Assembly: GCA_029959645.1 (NCBI GenBank)
Contig: JASCOJ010000014.1
Location: forward strand, 1 to 36,070
DNA: 36,070 bases
Direction: 5' to 3'
From: Microbacteriaceae bacterium PS02332
GTDB lineage: Bacteria > Actinomycetota > Actinomycetes > Actinomycetales > Microbacteriaceae
The position numbers and the translations under genes are program-made. Of the stretch, positions 25,969-34,150 are shown in pieces; positions within the stretch are counted from its first letter, which is position 1, and each line of letters begins with the position of its first letter. The notes below the pieces were generated by a model. That model saw nothing but the letters and a program-made list of their open reading frames with translations. It was not told the origin of the DNA and did no database searches.

Positions 25969-26973
25969 CTAGTGCGCGGCCTGCGCGACGGTGGCGCGCG
26001 AGACCCGCTTGCGGAAGACCCAGTACGTCCAGGCCTGGTATGCGAGCACGAGCGGCACGAAGACCACCGCGACCCAGCTCATCACGGTCAGCGTGTAGGA
26101 CCCGCTCGACGCGTTCCACACCGTCAGGCTGTTCGCCGGGTCGTTCGTGGCGGGCATGACGTCGGGGAACACCGCGGTGAACATCGCGAGGACCACCGCG
26201 GCGATCGTGACCGCCATGAGCGTGAAGGCCCGCCCCTCCCGGCCCCGGGCCGCGCAGAGCACGGCGAGGACGAGGGCCACGGCGGCCACCGCGGAGAGCA
26301 CGAGCGACGCCGGGGTCGACCGGACCACCGCCATGGCGACGAGGAACAGGGCGGCGACCACGATCGTCACGACGCCGGCGCGCTTCGCCAGCCGCATCGC
26401 CCGCTCACGCATCTCCCCCTCCGTCTTCAGGGCGACGAACACGACCCCGTGCGTGAAGAACACCAGGAGCGTCGCGACGCCGGCGAGCAGCGCGAAGGGG
26501 TTGAGCAGGTCGGCGAACGTGCCGTCGTAGTTGTGCCCGGCGTCCATCGGGATGCCTCGGACGACGTTGCCGAACGCGACGCCCCAGAGGAACGACGGCA
26601 CGGCGCTGCCGACGATGATCATCAGGTCGAAGCGGCGCTTCCACGCGAGGTGTTTCTCCTGGTGCCGGTACTCGAACGAGACGCCGCGGGCGATGAGCGC
26701 CGCGAGGATGAGCAGCAGCGCCAGGTAGAACCCGGAGAACATCGTCGCGTACCACTCCGGGAAGGCCGCGAAGAGGCAGGCCCCGGCGACGATCACCCAG
26801 GTCTCGTTGAGGTCCCAGACCGGGCCGATGGTGTTGATGAGGACCCGGCGGTCGGTGTCGTCCTTGCCGAGGAACGGCAGGGCCATGCCGACGCCGAAGT
26901 CGAAGCCGTCGAGGACGAAGTACCCGACGAAGAACAGCGCGACGATCGCGAACCAGAGGACAGGGAGGTCCAT
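25969..26973 (-). CDS. cydB: Cytochrome bd ubiquinol/menaquinol oxidase subunit II
   Basis: A 334-residue membrane protein of usual CydB length. The N-terminus VLWFAIVALFFVGYFVLDGFDFGVG is the family signature (shown here in its parts: a first helix, then LDGFDFGVGM). GPVWDLNETWVIVAG and FEYRH follow, also conserved. About nine membrane helices are present. It forms the heme-poor subunit of the oxidase in the cytoplasmic membrane. It starts 18 bases after cydA, at ATG 26973 with GGGAGG upstream. Confidence 0.97.
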   Translation of the reverse strand: MDLPVLWFAIVALFFVGYFVLDGFDFGVGMALPFLGKDDTDRRVLINTIGPVWDLNETWVIVAGACLFAAFPEWYATMFSGFYLALLLILAALIARGVSFEYRHQEKHLAWKRRFDLMIIVGSAVPSFLWGVAFGNVVRGIPMDAGHNYDGTFADLLNPFALLAGVATLLVFFTHGVVFVALKTEGEMRERAMRLAKRAGVVTIVVAALFLVAMAVVRSTPASLVLSAVAAVALVLAVLCAARGREGRAFTLMAVTIAAVVLAMFTAVFPDVMPATNDPANSLTVWNASSGSYTLTVMSWVAVVFVPLVLAYQAWTYWVFRKRVSRATVAQAAH

Positions 26974-26991
26974 GTCAGGCAGCTTCCATTT

Positions 26992-28404
26992 CTAGTAGAC
27001 CGTCACTTCGTGCTTGACCTCGCCGGTCTCCGAGTCGACCTCGGCGGGTGCAGCCGGGCCCTCCTGCGCCACCTTCTTGATCAGGCGGAACTCGACGACC
27101 GCGAGGGATCCGTAGATGAGCGTGAACACCACGAGCGAGATGAGTACCTCGAGCCCGGTGACGTTCGGGGAGACACCGTCCGACGTCCGGAGCAGCCCGA
27201 AGACGAGCCACGGCTGGCGGCCCATCTCGGTGAAGACCCAACCGACGATCATCGCGGCCATCGGCAGCGGGACCGCCCAGGTCGCGACCCGCCAGACCCA
27301 TCGCCGCTGCGGCAACCGACCACCACGGGTCAGCCAGAGCCCGGCGAGCGAGACCAGCACGGCGCCGACGCCGAGGGCGATCATCCATCGGAACGACCAG
27401 TACGTCACCCAGATGACCGGCTTGTAGTCCCCCGCCCCGTACACCTGCGAGTACTGCGCCTGGAGGTCGTTGATCCCCTCGACCGTCCCGGTGAAGGTGT
27501 GGGTGGAGAGGAACGACAGCAGGTAGGGCACGCGGACGGAGAAGAGCTCGGTGACACCGTCCGGCGTGCCGAGGGTGAAGATCGAGAACGACGCGTCCTT
27601 GCCGGTGGCCGTGTTGTAGAGCGCCTCGGCGGCGGCCATCTTCATCGGCTGCGTGTCCACCATCGTGAGCCCGAGCTGGTCGCCGGTGAGCACCGTCAGC
27701 GCGCCGGCCGCGACCATCGTCCACATGCCGAACTTCAGCGCCGGCAGCATCGTCTCGAGGTTCTGGTTCCGGGCGAGGTGGTACGCCGCCACTGCGATGA
27801 CGACGCCCGCGGCGACCATGAAACAAGCGAACAGCGTGTGCGGGAACGCCGCGAGGGCCACCTTGTTGCCGAGGACCGCCCAGATGTCGGTGAGCTCGGC
27901 TCGGCCCTTCGCCTCGTTGATCCGGTACCCCACCGGGTGCTGCATGAAGGCGTTGGCGGCGATGATGAAGTACGCCGACATGATCGTGCCCGCGCTGACG
28001 CACCAGATGCTCGCGAGGTGCAGGCCCTTCGGCAGGCGGTCCCATCCGAAGATCCAGACGCCGATGAAGGCCGCCTCGAAGAAGAAGGCGAGGATGCCCT
28101 CGAGCGCGAGCGGCGCGCCGAACACGTCCCCGACGAAGCGCGAGTAGTTCGACCAGTTCATGCCGAACTGGAACTCCTGCACGATGCCCGTCACGACGCC
28201 CATCGCGAAGTTGATGAGGAAGACGCGGCCGAAGAAGCGGGTGAGCTGGAGGTAGTGCGCGCGGCCGGTGCGGACCCACGCCGTCTGGAAGACCGCCACG
28301 ACGACGGCCATGCCGATCGTCAGGGGGACGAAGAGGAAGTGGTAGATCGTCGTGAGGCCGAACTGCCACCGCGACAGGGCCAGCGGATCGAGGATGTCGT
28401 GCAC
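26992..28404 (-). CDS. cydA: Cytochrome bd ubiquinol/menaquinol oxidase subunit I
   Basis: A 470-residue membrane protein. SRWQFGLTTIYHFLFVPLTIG near the N-terminus includes the conserved heme b595-ligand His region. NWSNYSRFVGDVFGAPLALEG and FFFEAAFIGVW hold the conserved acidic residues of the proton and heme region. GRQPW is near the end of the periplasmic part. It oxidises quinol and reduces oxygen with high affinity. It starts at GTG 28404, the first codon consistent with the family N-terminus, with AGGA about ten bases upstream. It is the first gene of cydABDC. Confidence 0.97.
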   Translation of the reverse strand: MHDILDPLALSRWQFGLTTIYHFLFVPLTIGMAVVVAVFQTAWVRTGRAHYLQLTRFFGRVFLINFAMGVVTGIVQEFQFGMNWSNYSRFVGDVFGAPLALEGILAFFFEAAFIGVWIFGWDRLPKGLHLASIWCVSAGTIMSAYFIIAANAFMQHPVGYRINEAKGRAELTDIWAVLGNKVALAAFPHTLFACFMVAAGVVIAVAAYHLARNQNLETMLPALKFGMWTMVAAGALTVLTGDQLGLTMVDTQPMKMAAAEALYNTATGKDASFSIFTLGTPDGVTELFSVRVPYLLSFLSTHTFTGTVEGINDLQAQYSQVYGAGDYKPVIWVTYWSFRWMIALGVGAVLVSLAGLWLTRGGRLPQRRWVWRVATWAVPLPMAAMIVGWVFTEMGRQPWLVFGLLRTSDGVSPNVTGLEVLISLVVFTLIYGSLAVVEFRLIKKVAQEGPAAPAEVDSETGEVKHEVTVY

Positions 28405-28490
28405 GTGCGCAGCTTCCTGTGGAGGAGGTGGTTCTCGCTGTCGTCACTCCGTCGGGACACCTCGACGGTACTGCTCGATCCGGCCCCGCC

Positions 28491-28525
28491 ACAAGTTGTA
28501 GAGGCCCCGCTTGCACAAACGTGCA
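28491..28525 (-). promoter_or_regulatory. Candidate cyd operon promoter with inverted repeat
   Basis: TACAAC at 28495-28500 (minus strand) is a possible -10. Upstream, TGCAC-N4-GTGCA (28512-28525) is a perfect inverted repeat lying where the -35 would be. A second GTGC-type half site is at 28545-28550. The arrangement suggests a repressor or activator site, but the regulator cannot be named. Confidence 0.4.
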
Positions 28526-28603
28526 GCAGCCCTGCACGGCACGGTTGTGCGGAACACCTGCTCTGCGGGAGCACATCCGTTCTGCACGATGGTCGGCCCC
28601 GGA

Positions 28604-28645
28604 ACGACGAAGGTGCCGGGCAGAATGCCCGACACCTGTCGTCGT
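28604..28645 (-). terminator. Terminator after the osmoprotectant transporter operon
   Basis: A long hairpin with arms 28604-28621 and 28627-28645 around a five-base loop. In the minus-strand RNA, the only flaws are one bulged base and one G-U pair. It lies 16 bases past the stop at 28662. Confidence 0.85.
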
Positions 28646-28661
28646 ACTCGTGGTCGGCTTG

Positions 28662-29585
28662 CTACAGCAGACCCTCCTTCTGGAGGAAGTCCTTCGCGAT
28701 CGTGGAGGCCTTCTCCTTGTCCGTGGTGCTCTTCGTGTTCAGCGAGATGAGCGCGTCGGTCGTGAGGACCTTGCTCACCTTGTCGATGTCCGCGGCGGCC
28801 TTGTCGCTCACCTTGCTCGACACCACCGGCGTGACGTTCTGCGGGAGGATGAGGTTCTTCGGGTCCTTCAGGGACACGAAGTCGTTCGCCTTGATGCTCG
28901 GGTCCGCGCTGTAGATGTCGGCGAGCTGGACGGTGCCGTCCTTGAGCGCCTTCACCGTCAGGGCTCCGCCCGAGTCCTCGACGGCCTTGAAGTCGACGTC
29001 CACGCCGTACTCCGACTTGAGCCCCTTCGGCCCGTACGGACGCGTCTGGAACTCCGAGTTGGCCCCGACCGTCAGCGGGTCCTTGACCTTCGACAGGTCG
29101 GCGAGGCTCGTGACGTCGTACTTGTCCGAGAACTCCTTGGTGACCGTGTAGCTGTCCTGGTCGGTGGCCTCGGCGGCGTCGAGCGCACGCAGGCCCTTCG
29201 GCAGCGCGTCCTTCAGCCCGGAGGCGATCTCGGACTCGGTCTTCGCGGTCGAGTTCTTGTCGTAGTACTGCAGCAGGTTGCCGCTGTACTCGGGCATGAC
29301 GTCGATCGCGCCCTTCTGCAGCTGCGGGAGGTAGACCTCGCGCTGGCCGATGTTGAAGTTGCGCTTGACGTCGAAGCCGTCCTTCTCGAGGACCTGCGCG
29401 TAGAGCTCGGCGATGATCTCGTTCGAGTAGTACTGCTGCGAGCCGACGACGATGGTCTTCGAGTCGGTGGAGGCGCTGGAGCCGCTGTCGAGCGGGCTGC
29501 TGGACGAGCAGCCGGCGAGGGCGGCGACGACGCCCAGTGCCAGCGCTGCCGCGACACCTGCGCGGATCTTGGGTGCTGTGATCAC
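28662..29585 (-). CDS. Osmoprotectant-type ABC transporter substrate-binding lipoprotein
   Basis: A 307-residue lipoprotein. The signal peptide ends in the lipobox LAGC at residues 23-26, with Cys26 as the lipidation site. The mature part matches the OpuAC/ProX-type (type II periplasmic binding) fold: KTIVVGSQQYYSNEIIAELY at its start and MPEYSGNLLQYY further on, as in glycine betaine/choline-binding proteins. The ligand is probably a quaternary amine, but this is inferred from the family. GTG 29585 has AAGGA eight bases upstream and overlaps the permease stop (GTGA). It is the last gene of the operon. Confidence 0.9.
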   Translation of the reverse strand: MITAPKIRAGVAAALALGVVAALAGCSSSSPLDSGSSASTDSKTIVVGSQQYYSNEIIAELYAQVLEKDGFDVKRNFNIGQREVYLPQLQKGAIDVMPEYSGNLLQYYDKNSTAKTESEIASGLKDALPKGLRALDAAEATDQDSYTVTKEFSDKYDVTSLADLSKVKDPLTVGANSEFQTRPYGPKGLKSEYGVDVDFKAVEDSGGALTVKALKDGTVQLADIYSADPSIKANDFVSLKDPKNLILPQNVTPVVSSKVSDKAAADIDKVSKVLTTDALISLNTKSTTDKEKASTIAKDFLQKEGLL

Positions 29586-30310
29586 GAGGGGGTTCCTTCC
29601 GGGATGGGATTGCGGGCTCGCTCGCGCGATCCCTTGCGTTGCCCGTCGGCGCGGCCGGAGACGCCCGCGGGCACCACCGCCCGCTGCACGAGGGCGAAGA
29701 CGATCTCGAACGCGATCGCGAGGGCGATCACGAGGACGGACGCGCCGAGCATCATGGCGTAGTCCTGGGTCTTGAGGCCGAGGAAGACGTAGCCCCCGAG
29801 CCCACCGGCACCGACGTACGCGGCGAGGGTGGCGGTGGCGACGACCTGGAGGACCGCGGCGCGGACGCCGCCGATGAGCAGCGGCAACCCGAGCGGGATC
29901 TCGACCTTCGTCAGGATCTGCCACTCGGTCATGCCCTGCGCCCGTGCGGCGTCGACGGTCACCGGCTCGACGGACTCGATCCCGGCGTAGGCACCGGCGA
30001 GCACGGACGGGATCGCGAGGATCACCAGCGCCAGGAGCGGTGCCTGCAGGTTCACGCCGAGCACGAGCCCGAAGAGCGTCAGGACGCCGAGCGTCGGCAG
30101 CGCGCGGATGCCGCCGGACAGCGCGATCGCGACGCCGCGCGCCCGACCGGTGTGCCCGATGAGGTACCCGAGCGGCACCGCGACGACCGAGGCGAGCAGG
30201 ACCGCGAGCAGCGAGATCCAGATGTGCTCCCAGAGCCGTTCCGGGACCGCACCGGGTCCGCTGTAGTTCGTGGGGTCGAAGACCCAGCCGAAGGCCTGTC
30301 CGATGATCAC
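29582..30310 (-). CDS. Osmoprotectant-type ABC transporter permease
   Basis: A 242-residue inner-membrane permease. About five helices are present, and the permease EAA loop is seen as EPVTVDAARAQGMTEWQILTKVEIPLGLPLLI (in two parts: the DAARAQGMT turn and EIPLGLPL). The C-terminal 25 residues are charged and cytoplasmic. It starts at GTG 30310, overlapping the stop of the other permease (GTGA). The pair likely forms a heterodimer as in OpuB/OpuC systems. Confidence 0.9.
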   Translation of the reverse strand: MIIGQAFGWVFDPTNYSGPGAVPERLWEHIWISLLAVLLASVVAVPLGYLIGHTGRARGVAIALSGGIRALPTLGVLTLFGLVLGVNLQAPLLALVILAIPSVLAGAYAGIESVEPVTVDAARAQGMTEWQILTKVEIPLGLPLLIGGVRAAVLQVVATATLAAYVGAGGLGGYVFLGLKTQDYAMMLGASVLVIALAIAFEIVFALVQRAVVPAGVSGRADGQRKGSRERARNPIPEGTPS

Positions 30311-31023
30311 GACGTCACCTCCGCCGACTGCAGCACCCGACGCGCCTGGCGCTTCGACACCGTGCTCTGCCGGGTCCACGGCATCACGAGCCGGCCGAGC
30401 AGCACGAGGACCGCGTCGAGGACGAGCGCGAGGACGAGCACCATGACGATGCCGGCGACGATCTCCTCGGTGATGCCCCGCCCGATGCCGTCGGTGAAGA
30501 GCGAACCGAGGCTCTGCACGCCGAGCACGGCGCCGACCGTGGTGAGCGAGATCGTCGAGACGGCGACCACGCGGAGCCCGGCGAGCAGGACGGGACCGGC
30601 GAGCGGCAGGTCGACGCGGAAGAACCGCTGCGCGCCGGAGTACCCCATCGCCGTCGCCGCCGAGGTGGTTGCCACGTCGACCGACTCGAGACCGTCGACG
30701 GTCGACCGGACCATGAGCGCGAGGCCGTACAGCGTCAGGCCGATGATGATGTTGACCGGGTCCTGCAGCCCCGTGCCGATGAGGCCGGGCAGCGCGATGA
30801 ACAACGGGAGCGAGGGCACCGCGTACAGGAGCCCGGCGAAGGTGACGATGGCGCTCCCCGTCCCGCCGCTGACACGGCCGCTGCCGGGTCGTCGCAGGCG
30901 TACGACGAGCCAGCCGATCGGGATCGAGAGCAGGAAGGCGATGATGATCGGCGGGATCGCGATCGCCAGGTGCGCGACCGTGTCGTCCCCGATCGTGTCG
31001 AGGTTCGACAGCACCCAGTTCAC
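30307..31023 (-). CDS. Osmoprotectant-type ABC transporter permease
   Basis: A 238-residue permease. About five to six helices are present, with the EAA-type loop as SAATAMGYSGAQRFFRVDLPL. It begins GTG 31023 overlapping the ATPase stop (GTGA). Together with the downstream permease it builds the transmembrane channel for the ATPase and binding lipoprotein encoded beside it. Confidence 0.9.
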   Translation of the reverse strand: MNWVLSNLDTIGDDTVAHLAIAIPPIIIAFLLSIPIGWLVVRLRRPGSGRVSGGTGSAIVTFAGLLYAVPSLPLFIALPGLIGTGLQDPVNIIIGLTLYGLALMVRSTVDGLESVDVATTSAATAMGYSGAQRFFRVDLPLAGPVLLAGLRVVAVSTISLTTVGAVLGVQSLGSLFTDGIGRGITEEIVAGIVMVLVLALVLDAVLVLLGRLVMPWTRQSTVSKRQARRVLQSAEVTS

Positions 31024-31937
31024 CGGATGCCCCCACCCTGCGCCGGAGCACCCGCGACGCCACCCGGCGTCACGGCCTCTGTCTGCGAGGCGGGGACCGC
31101 CGCTGCAGCGTCGACGACACCCACCGGACCGGTGAGTACGCCCGCGGCACGGCCGTCGCCGTCCACCACGATGGGTCCGGTCGGCGTCTGCTCGACCCGG
31201 AGCGCGCGGCGTCCACGGCCGGCGCCGATGAAGTCCGCGACGAAGTCGTCCGCCGGCTGGGAGAGGATCTCCGCGGGGGTGCCGAGCTGCGCGATCTCGC
31301 CGCCCTTCTTCAGGATGACGACCTGGTCGCCGAGCTTGAACGCCTCGTCGATGTCGTGCGTGACGAAGACGACGGTCTTCCCGAGTTCGCGCTGCAGGCG
31401 GATGAGCTCGTCCTGCAGGTCGTTGCGCACCAGCGGGTCGACGGCGCCGAAGGGCTCGTCCATGAGGAGGACGTTCGGGTCCACGGCGAGGCCGCGGGCG
31501 ACACCGACGCGCTGCTGCTGTCCGCCGGACAGCTGCGAGGGGTACCGGTCGGCGAACGCCCGGTCCAGACCGACGGTGTCCATCAGCTCGAGCGCACGCG
31601 CCCGGGCCTCCGCCTTCGACACCCCGGTCAGCAGCGGCACGGTCGCGATGTTGTCGACGACCTTCCGGTGCGGGAGGAGCCCGGAACTCTGCATGACGTA
31701 GCCGATGCGGCGACGCAGCTTGACGGGGTCGACGCCGGCGACGTCCTCGCCGTCGATCTGGACGGACCCCGCCGTGGGGTCGACCATCCGGTTGATCATG
31801 CGGAGCAACGTGGTCTTGCCACAGCCGCTGGACCCGACGAAGACCGTGGTGGTCCGCGAGGGGATCACCAGGTCGAAGGACTCGACAGCGGTCGTGCCGT
31901 CCGGGTACGTCTTGCGCACCGAGCGGAACTCGATCAT
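31020..31937 (-). CDS. Osmoprotectant-type ABC transporter ATPase
   Basis: A 305-residue ATPase. Walker A is GSSGCGKT at residues 35-42. The signature LSGGQQQRVGVARGL and Walker B NVLLMDEPFGAVD follow, with an H-loop THDIDEAF, all typical of the OpuCA/ProV group. OpuCA proteins usually carry two CBS domains after the ATPase that sense ionic strength; here only about 65 residues remain, with VVDGDGRAAGVLT resembling the tail of a single CBS repeat. ATG 31937 has AGAAGG six bases upstream. It is the first gene of the four-gene operon. Confidence 0.92.
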   Translation of the reverse strand: MIEFRSVRKTYPDGTTAVESFDLVIPSRTTTVFVGSSGCGKTTLLRMINRMVDPTAGSVQIDGEDVAGVDPVKLRRRIGYVMQSSGLLPHRKVVDNIATVPLLTGVSKAEARARALELMDTVGLDRAFADRYPSQLSGGQQQRVGVARGLAVDPNVLLMDEPFGAVDPLVRNDLQDELIRLQRELGKTVVFVTHDIDEAFKLGDQVVILKKGGEIAQLGTPAEILSQPADDFVADFIGAGRGRRALRVEQTPTGPIVVDGDGRAAGVLTGPVGVVDAAAAVPASQTEAVTPGGVAGAPAQGGGIR

Positions 31938-31975
31938 GGGTGCCCTTCTGGTGGGAGGTAGCCCGACTCCGGACG

Positions 31976-31981
31976 AGCGTA
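31976..31981 (-). promoter_or_regulatory. Candidate -10 element for the osmoprotectant transporter operon
   Basis: TACGCT on the minus strand, 38 bases before ATG 31937, fits TANNNT. No good -35 is visible. Confidence 0.3.
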
Positions 31982-32059
31982 CCCGTCCGGCTCAGTACCG
32001 TACCGCGCGTGACGGCGCATGACGTGTTGCGGACAGCCGCGTGGACCGGACATCCAGGA

Positions 32060-32107
32060 ACGACCGCGCCCGCGCCTCCCGTTCGAGGGAGATGCGGGCG
32101 CGGTCGT
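32060..32107 (-). terminator. TetR gene terminator
   Basis: A perfect 14-base-pair outer stem, ACGACCGCGCCCGC (32060-32073) with GCGGGCGCGGTCGT (32094-32107). A five-base-pair inner stem, CTCCC/GGGAG, closes a six-base loop. It lies 24 bases past the TetR stop and separates it from the transporter operon. Confidence 0.9.
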
Positions 32108-32131
32108 CGTCCGGGCGGTGCTGCAGGACGC

Positions 32132-32785
32132 TCAGTCCGTGGTGATGAGCGACTCCAGGTACGGTCGGCTCATCGCCCGGTACGCGTCGACCAGGGCGGT
32201 GTCCGGGTGCTCACGGTCGGCGTAGGCGCGCGCCAGGACGGCGTGCGACGACTCGGCGAGCACCACCCAGGCCCGCGCGAGCTCCTCGGTCTGCCGGACC
32301 CCGAAGCGGTCGCGCAGGATCACCCCGACGGCGCCGCCGAGGGCGCCCATCCGGTCGTCGTCCTCGTCGGACGCGGACGAGGCGGCGTCGGCGTTCGCGA
32401 AGCGGATCACCCGGAAGCCGGGCTCCGTCCGGTACATCTCCGCCGTCACCTCGATGAGGGCGTCGCAGGCGTCCTGCCACGTGCTCGCCGCGGACTCCGC
32501 GAGCGCGGCGACGAACCGGGACGCGAGCCGCTGCGTGCAGCGGACGGCGAGGGCCTCGACCACCGCGATGCGGTCGGGGAAGTACCGGTAGACCGTCCCG
32601 ATGGACGCGCCGGCACGCTCCGCGACCATGGCCGTGGTGAGCCGCTCGAACCCGATCTCGTCGATCACGGCGGCGGCCGCGTCGAGCAGCCCGGCGAGGC
32701 GCGCCGAACTGCGGGCCTGGACGGGCTCGTTCCTGAGCAGTGATGATCCCCCGGGCAGTGCGTTCGTGACCTCGGTGACCGGCAC
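32132..32785 (-). CDS. TetR family transcriptional regulator
   Basis: A 217-residue regulator. The helix-turn-helix region reads FERLTTAMVAERAGASIGTV followed by YRYFPDR, the TetR signature. The C-terminal ligand domain has no recognisable relatives that tell its inducer. GTG 32785 has AAGGAG (32791-32796) five bases upstream, which decides the start. The frame is open far upstream over the DUF2183 gene, but that is antisense shadow. It diverges from the DUF2183 phosphatase gene, so it may control it, itself, or both. Confidence 0.9.
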   Translation of the reverse strand: MPVTEVTNALPGGSSLLRNEPVQARSSARLAGLLDAAAAVIDEIGFERLTTAMVAERAGASIGTVYRYFPDRIAVVEALAVRCTQRLASRFVAALAESAASTWQDACDALIEVTAEMYRTEPGFRVIRFANADAASSASDEDDDRMGALGGAVGVILRDRFGVRQTEELARAWVVLAESSHAVLARAYADREHPDTALVDAYRAMSRPYLESLITTD

Positions 32786-32797
32786 GTGTTCTCCTTC

Positions 32798-32813
32798 CCG
32801 CGGCGGACCGCGG
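32798..32813 (-). promoter_or_regulatory. Candidate TetR operator
   Basis: CCGCGG-N4-CCGCGG, an inverted repeat of 16 bases right upstream of the TetR Shine-Dalgarno. TetR proteins often bind such sites in their own promoters. In GC-rich DNA chance matches are common, so the call is tentative. Confidence 0.3.
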
Positions 32814-32920
32814 ACTCCATCGATGACCCCGGTCCGAGTCTCGCAGAGCCCGCCTGGAACGCGCCTGCGATCCCCGGGGTGTCGCGGGCCCGCGGCGGGG
32901 TCTGGACACGCGGGACATGG

Positions 32921-32926
32921 GATGAT
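32921..32926 (+). promoter_or_regulatory. Candidate -10 element for DUF2183 gene (leaderless)
   Basis: GATGAT ends six bases before ATG 32933, with no Shine-Dalgarno. Confidence 0.35.
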
Positions 32927-32932
32927 GGTGCG

Positions 32933-34045
32933 ATGCCCGAGCCGACGCCGCCGGACCCGTCCACCGACCGGGAGCACGACCGGCGTGAGCAGACGCCCTG
33001 GGACCACCCCACGTGGGAGACCGCGATCCAGGAGCCGATCCTGCACCGCGCCGCCCGCATCGAGGACGCCGTCCAGGAGTTCCGCGAGCAGCGTGCACGG
33101 CGCCGCGGGCAGGTCCCGACCGTGATCCCCTACACGGGCTACGGCGCGCCCGGATGGGTCCGGGTGCTCTGCCGCGTGCTGCTGACCCGCCGGGGGTTGG
33201 CGTCGGACGTCTCCTACGCGGGCGTGCGCGGCTGGAAGAGCTTCACGAGCGTCGCGGTCGACCACGCCGAGGTCACGATCACCGCGGGCGGCACGACCCA
33301 CACCGTGACGAGCGACCGCGGCGGCGTGGTCGACACGATCGTCCCGATCGACCTCGAGCCCGGGTGGCGCACCATCAAGCTCTCGGCCGGCGGCATGCGT
33401 GACGTCGACGCGAACGTGTTCGTCGTGCACCCGGACACCCGCTTCGGTCTGCTGTCCGACATCGACGACACGGTGATGGTGACGAGCCTCCCCCGCCCGA
33501 TGCTCGCCGCGTGGAACTCCTTCGTCCTGACCGAGCACGCGCGGCGCCCCGTCCCGGGCATGTCCGTGCTGTACGAACGCGTGCTCGCCCAGCACCCCGG
33601 TGCCCCGACGGTGTACCTGTCGACCGGCGCCTGGAACGTCGCCCCCACCCTCGGACGGTTCCTCTCCCGCAACCTGTACCCGTCCGGCACGCTGCTGCTC
33701 ACCGACTGGGGCCCCACGCACGACCGCTTCTTCCGGAGCGGCCAGTTGCACAAGCAGGAGAACCTGCGGCGGCTCGCCCGTGACTTCCCCGACGTGCAGT
33801 GGCTCCTCGTCGGCGACGACGGCCAGCACGACGAGCACCTCTACGGCGAGTTCATGCGGGAGCACCCGGAGAACGTCGCCGGGGTCGCGATCCGGCAGCT
33901 CTCCACGAGCGAGGCGGTGCTCGCCGGTGGTCGCTCACGCGGTCAGGAGCGATCGCGGGAATCGTCGGCGCCCTGGGTCTACGCGCCGGACGGCGCGGGC
34001 ATGTGGAGCGAACTGACCCGGGTGGGTCTCGCCACCGACGACTGA
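32933..34045 (+). CDS. App1-like DUF2183 phosphatase domain protein
   Basis: A 370-residue protein. The C-terminal half is the App1/DUF2183 catalytic domain: LLSDIDDTVMVTS (DxDxT-type motif, near 180) is the likely nucleophile site. YLSTGAWN, GPTHDRFFRSGQLHK and WLLVGDDGQHDEHLY follow, matching the family. Yeast App1 is a phosphatidate phosphatase; bacterial members are uncharacterised, so the lipid role is inference. The N-terminal 90 or so residues are charged and then form a short domain of unclear type. There is no signal peptide. It diverges from a TetR gene. Confidence 0.88.
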   Translation: MPEPTPPDPSTDREHDRREQTPWDHPTWETAIQEPILHRAARIEDAVQEFREQRARRRGQVPTVIPYTGYGAPGWVRVLCRVLLTRRGLASDVSYAGVRGWKSFTSVAVDHAEVTITAGGTTHTVTSDRGGVVDTIVPIDLEPGWRTIKLSAGGMRDVDANVFVVHPDTRFGLLSDIDDTVMVTSLPRPMLAAWNSFVLTEHARRPVPGMSVLYERVLAQHPGAPTVYLSTGAWNVAPTLGRFLSRNLYPSGTLLLTDWGPTHDRFFRSGQLHKQENLRRLARDFPDVQWLLVGDDGQHDEHLYGEFMREHPENVAGVAIRQLSTSEAVLAGGRSRGQERSRESSAPWVYAPDGAGMWSELTRVGLATDD

Positions 34046-34138
34046 CCGGGCAGCCGCCGGGGACGGGCCGCACCCGTGGTCCTTCTGAGTGTGATCTGAA
34101 CAGGGCTTCAGTGCAGCCCGCAGGCCGGCGCCGGGTGA

Positions 34139-34144
34139 TTCGAT
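34139..34144 (+). promoter_or_regulatory. Candidate -10 element for GH15 gene (leaderless)
   Basis: TTCGAT ends six bases before ATG 34151. It is a weak match to TANNNT; the spacing is the same as at other leaderless-type starts in the window. Confidence 0.25.
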
Positions 34145-34150
34145 CGGACC

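Noticed and set aside
28405-28661. A possible small gene between cydA and the binding-lipoprotein gene
   Set aside because: No frame has a convincing start, Shine-Dalgarno and composition. The region is explained by a terminator and the cyd promoter.
25669-28914. A plus-strand open frame of over 1000 codons opposite cydA and cydB
   Set aside because: Antisense to well-conserved oxidase genes, with no domain visible.
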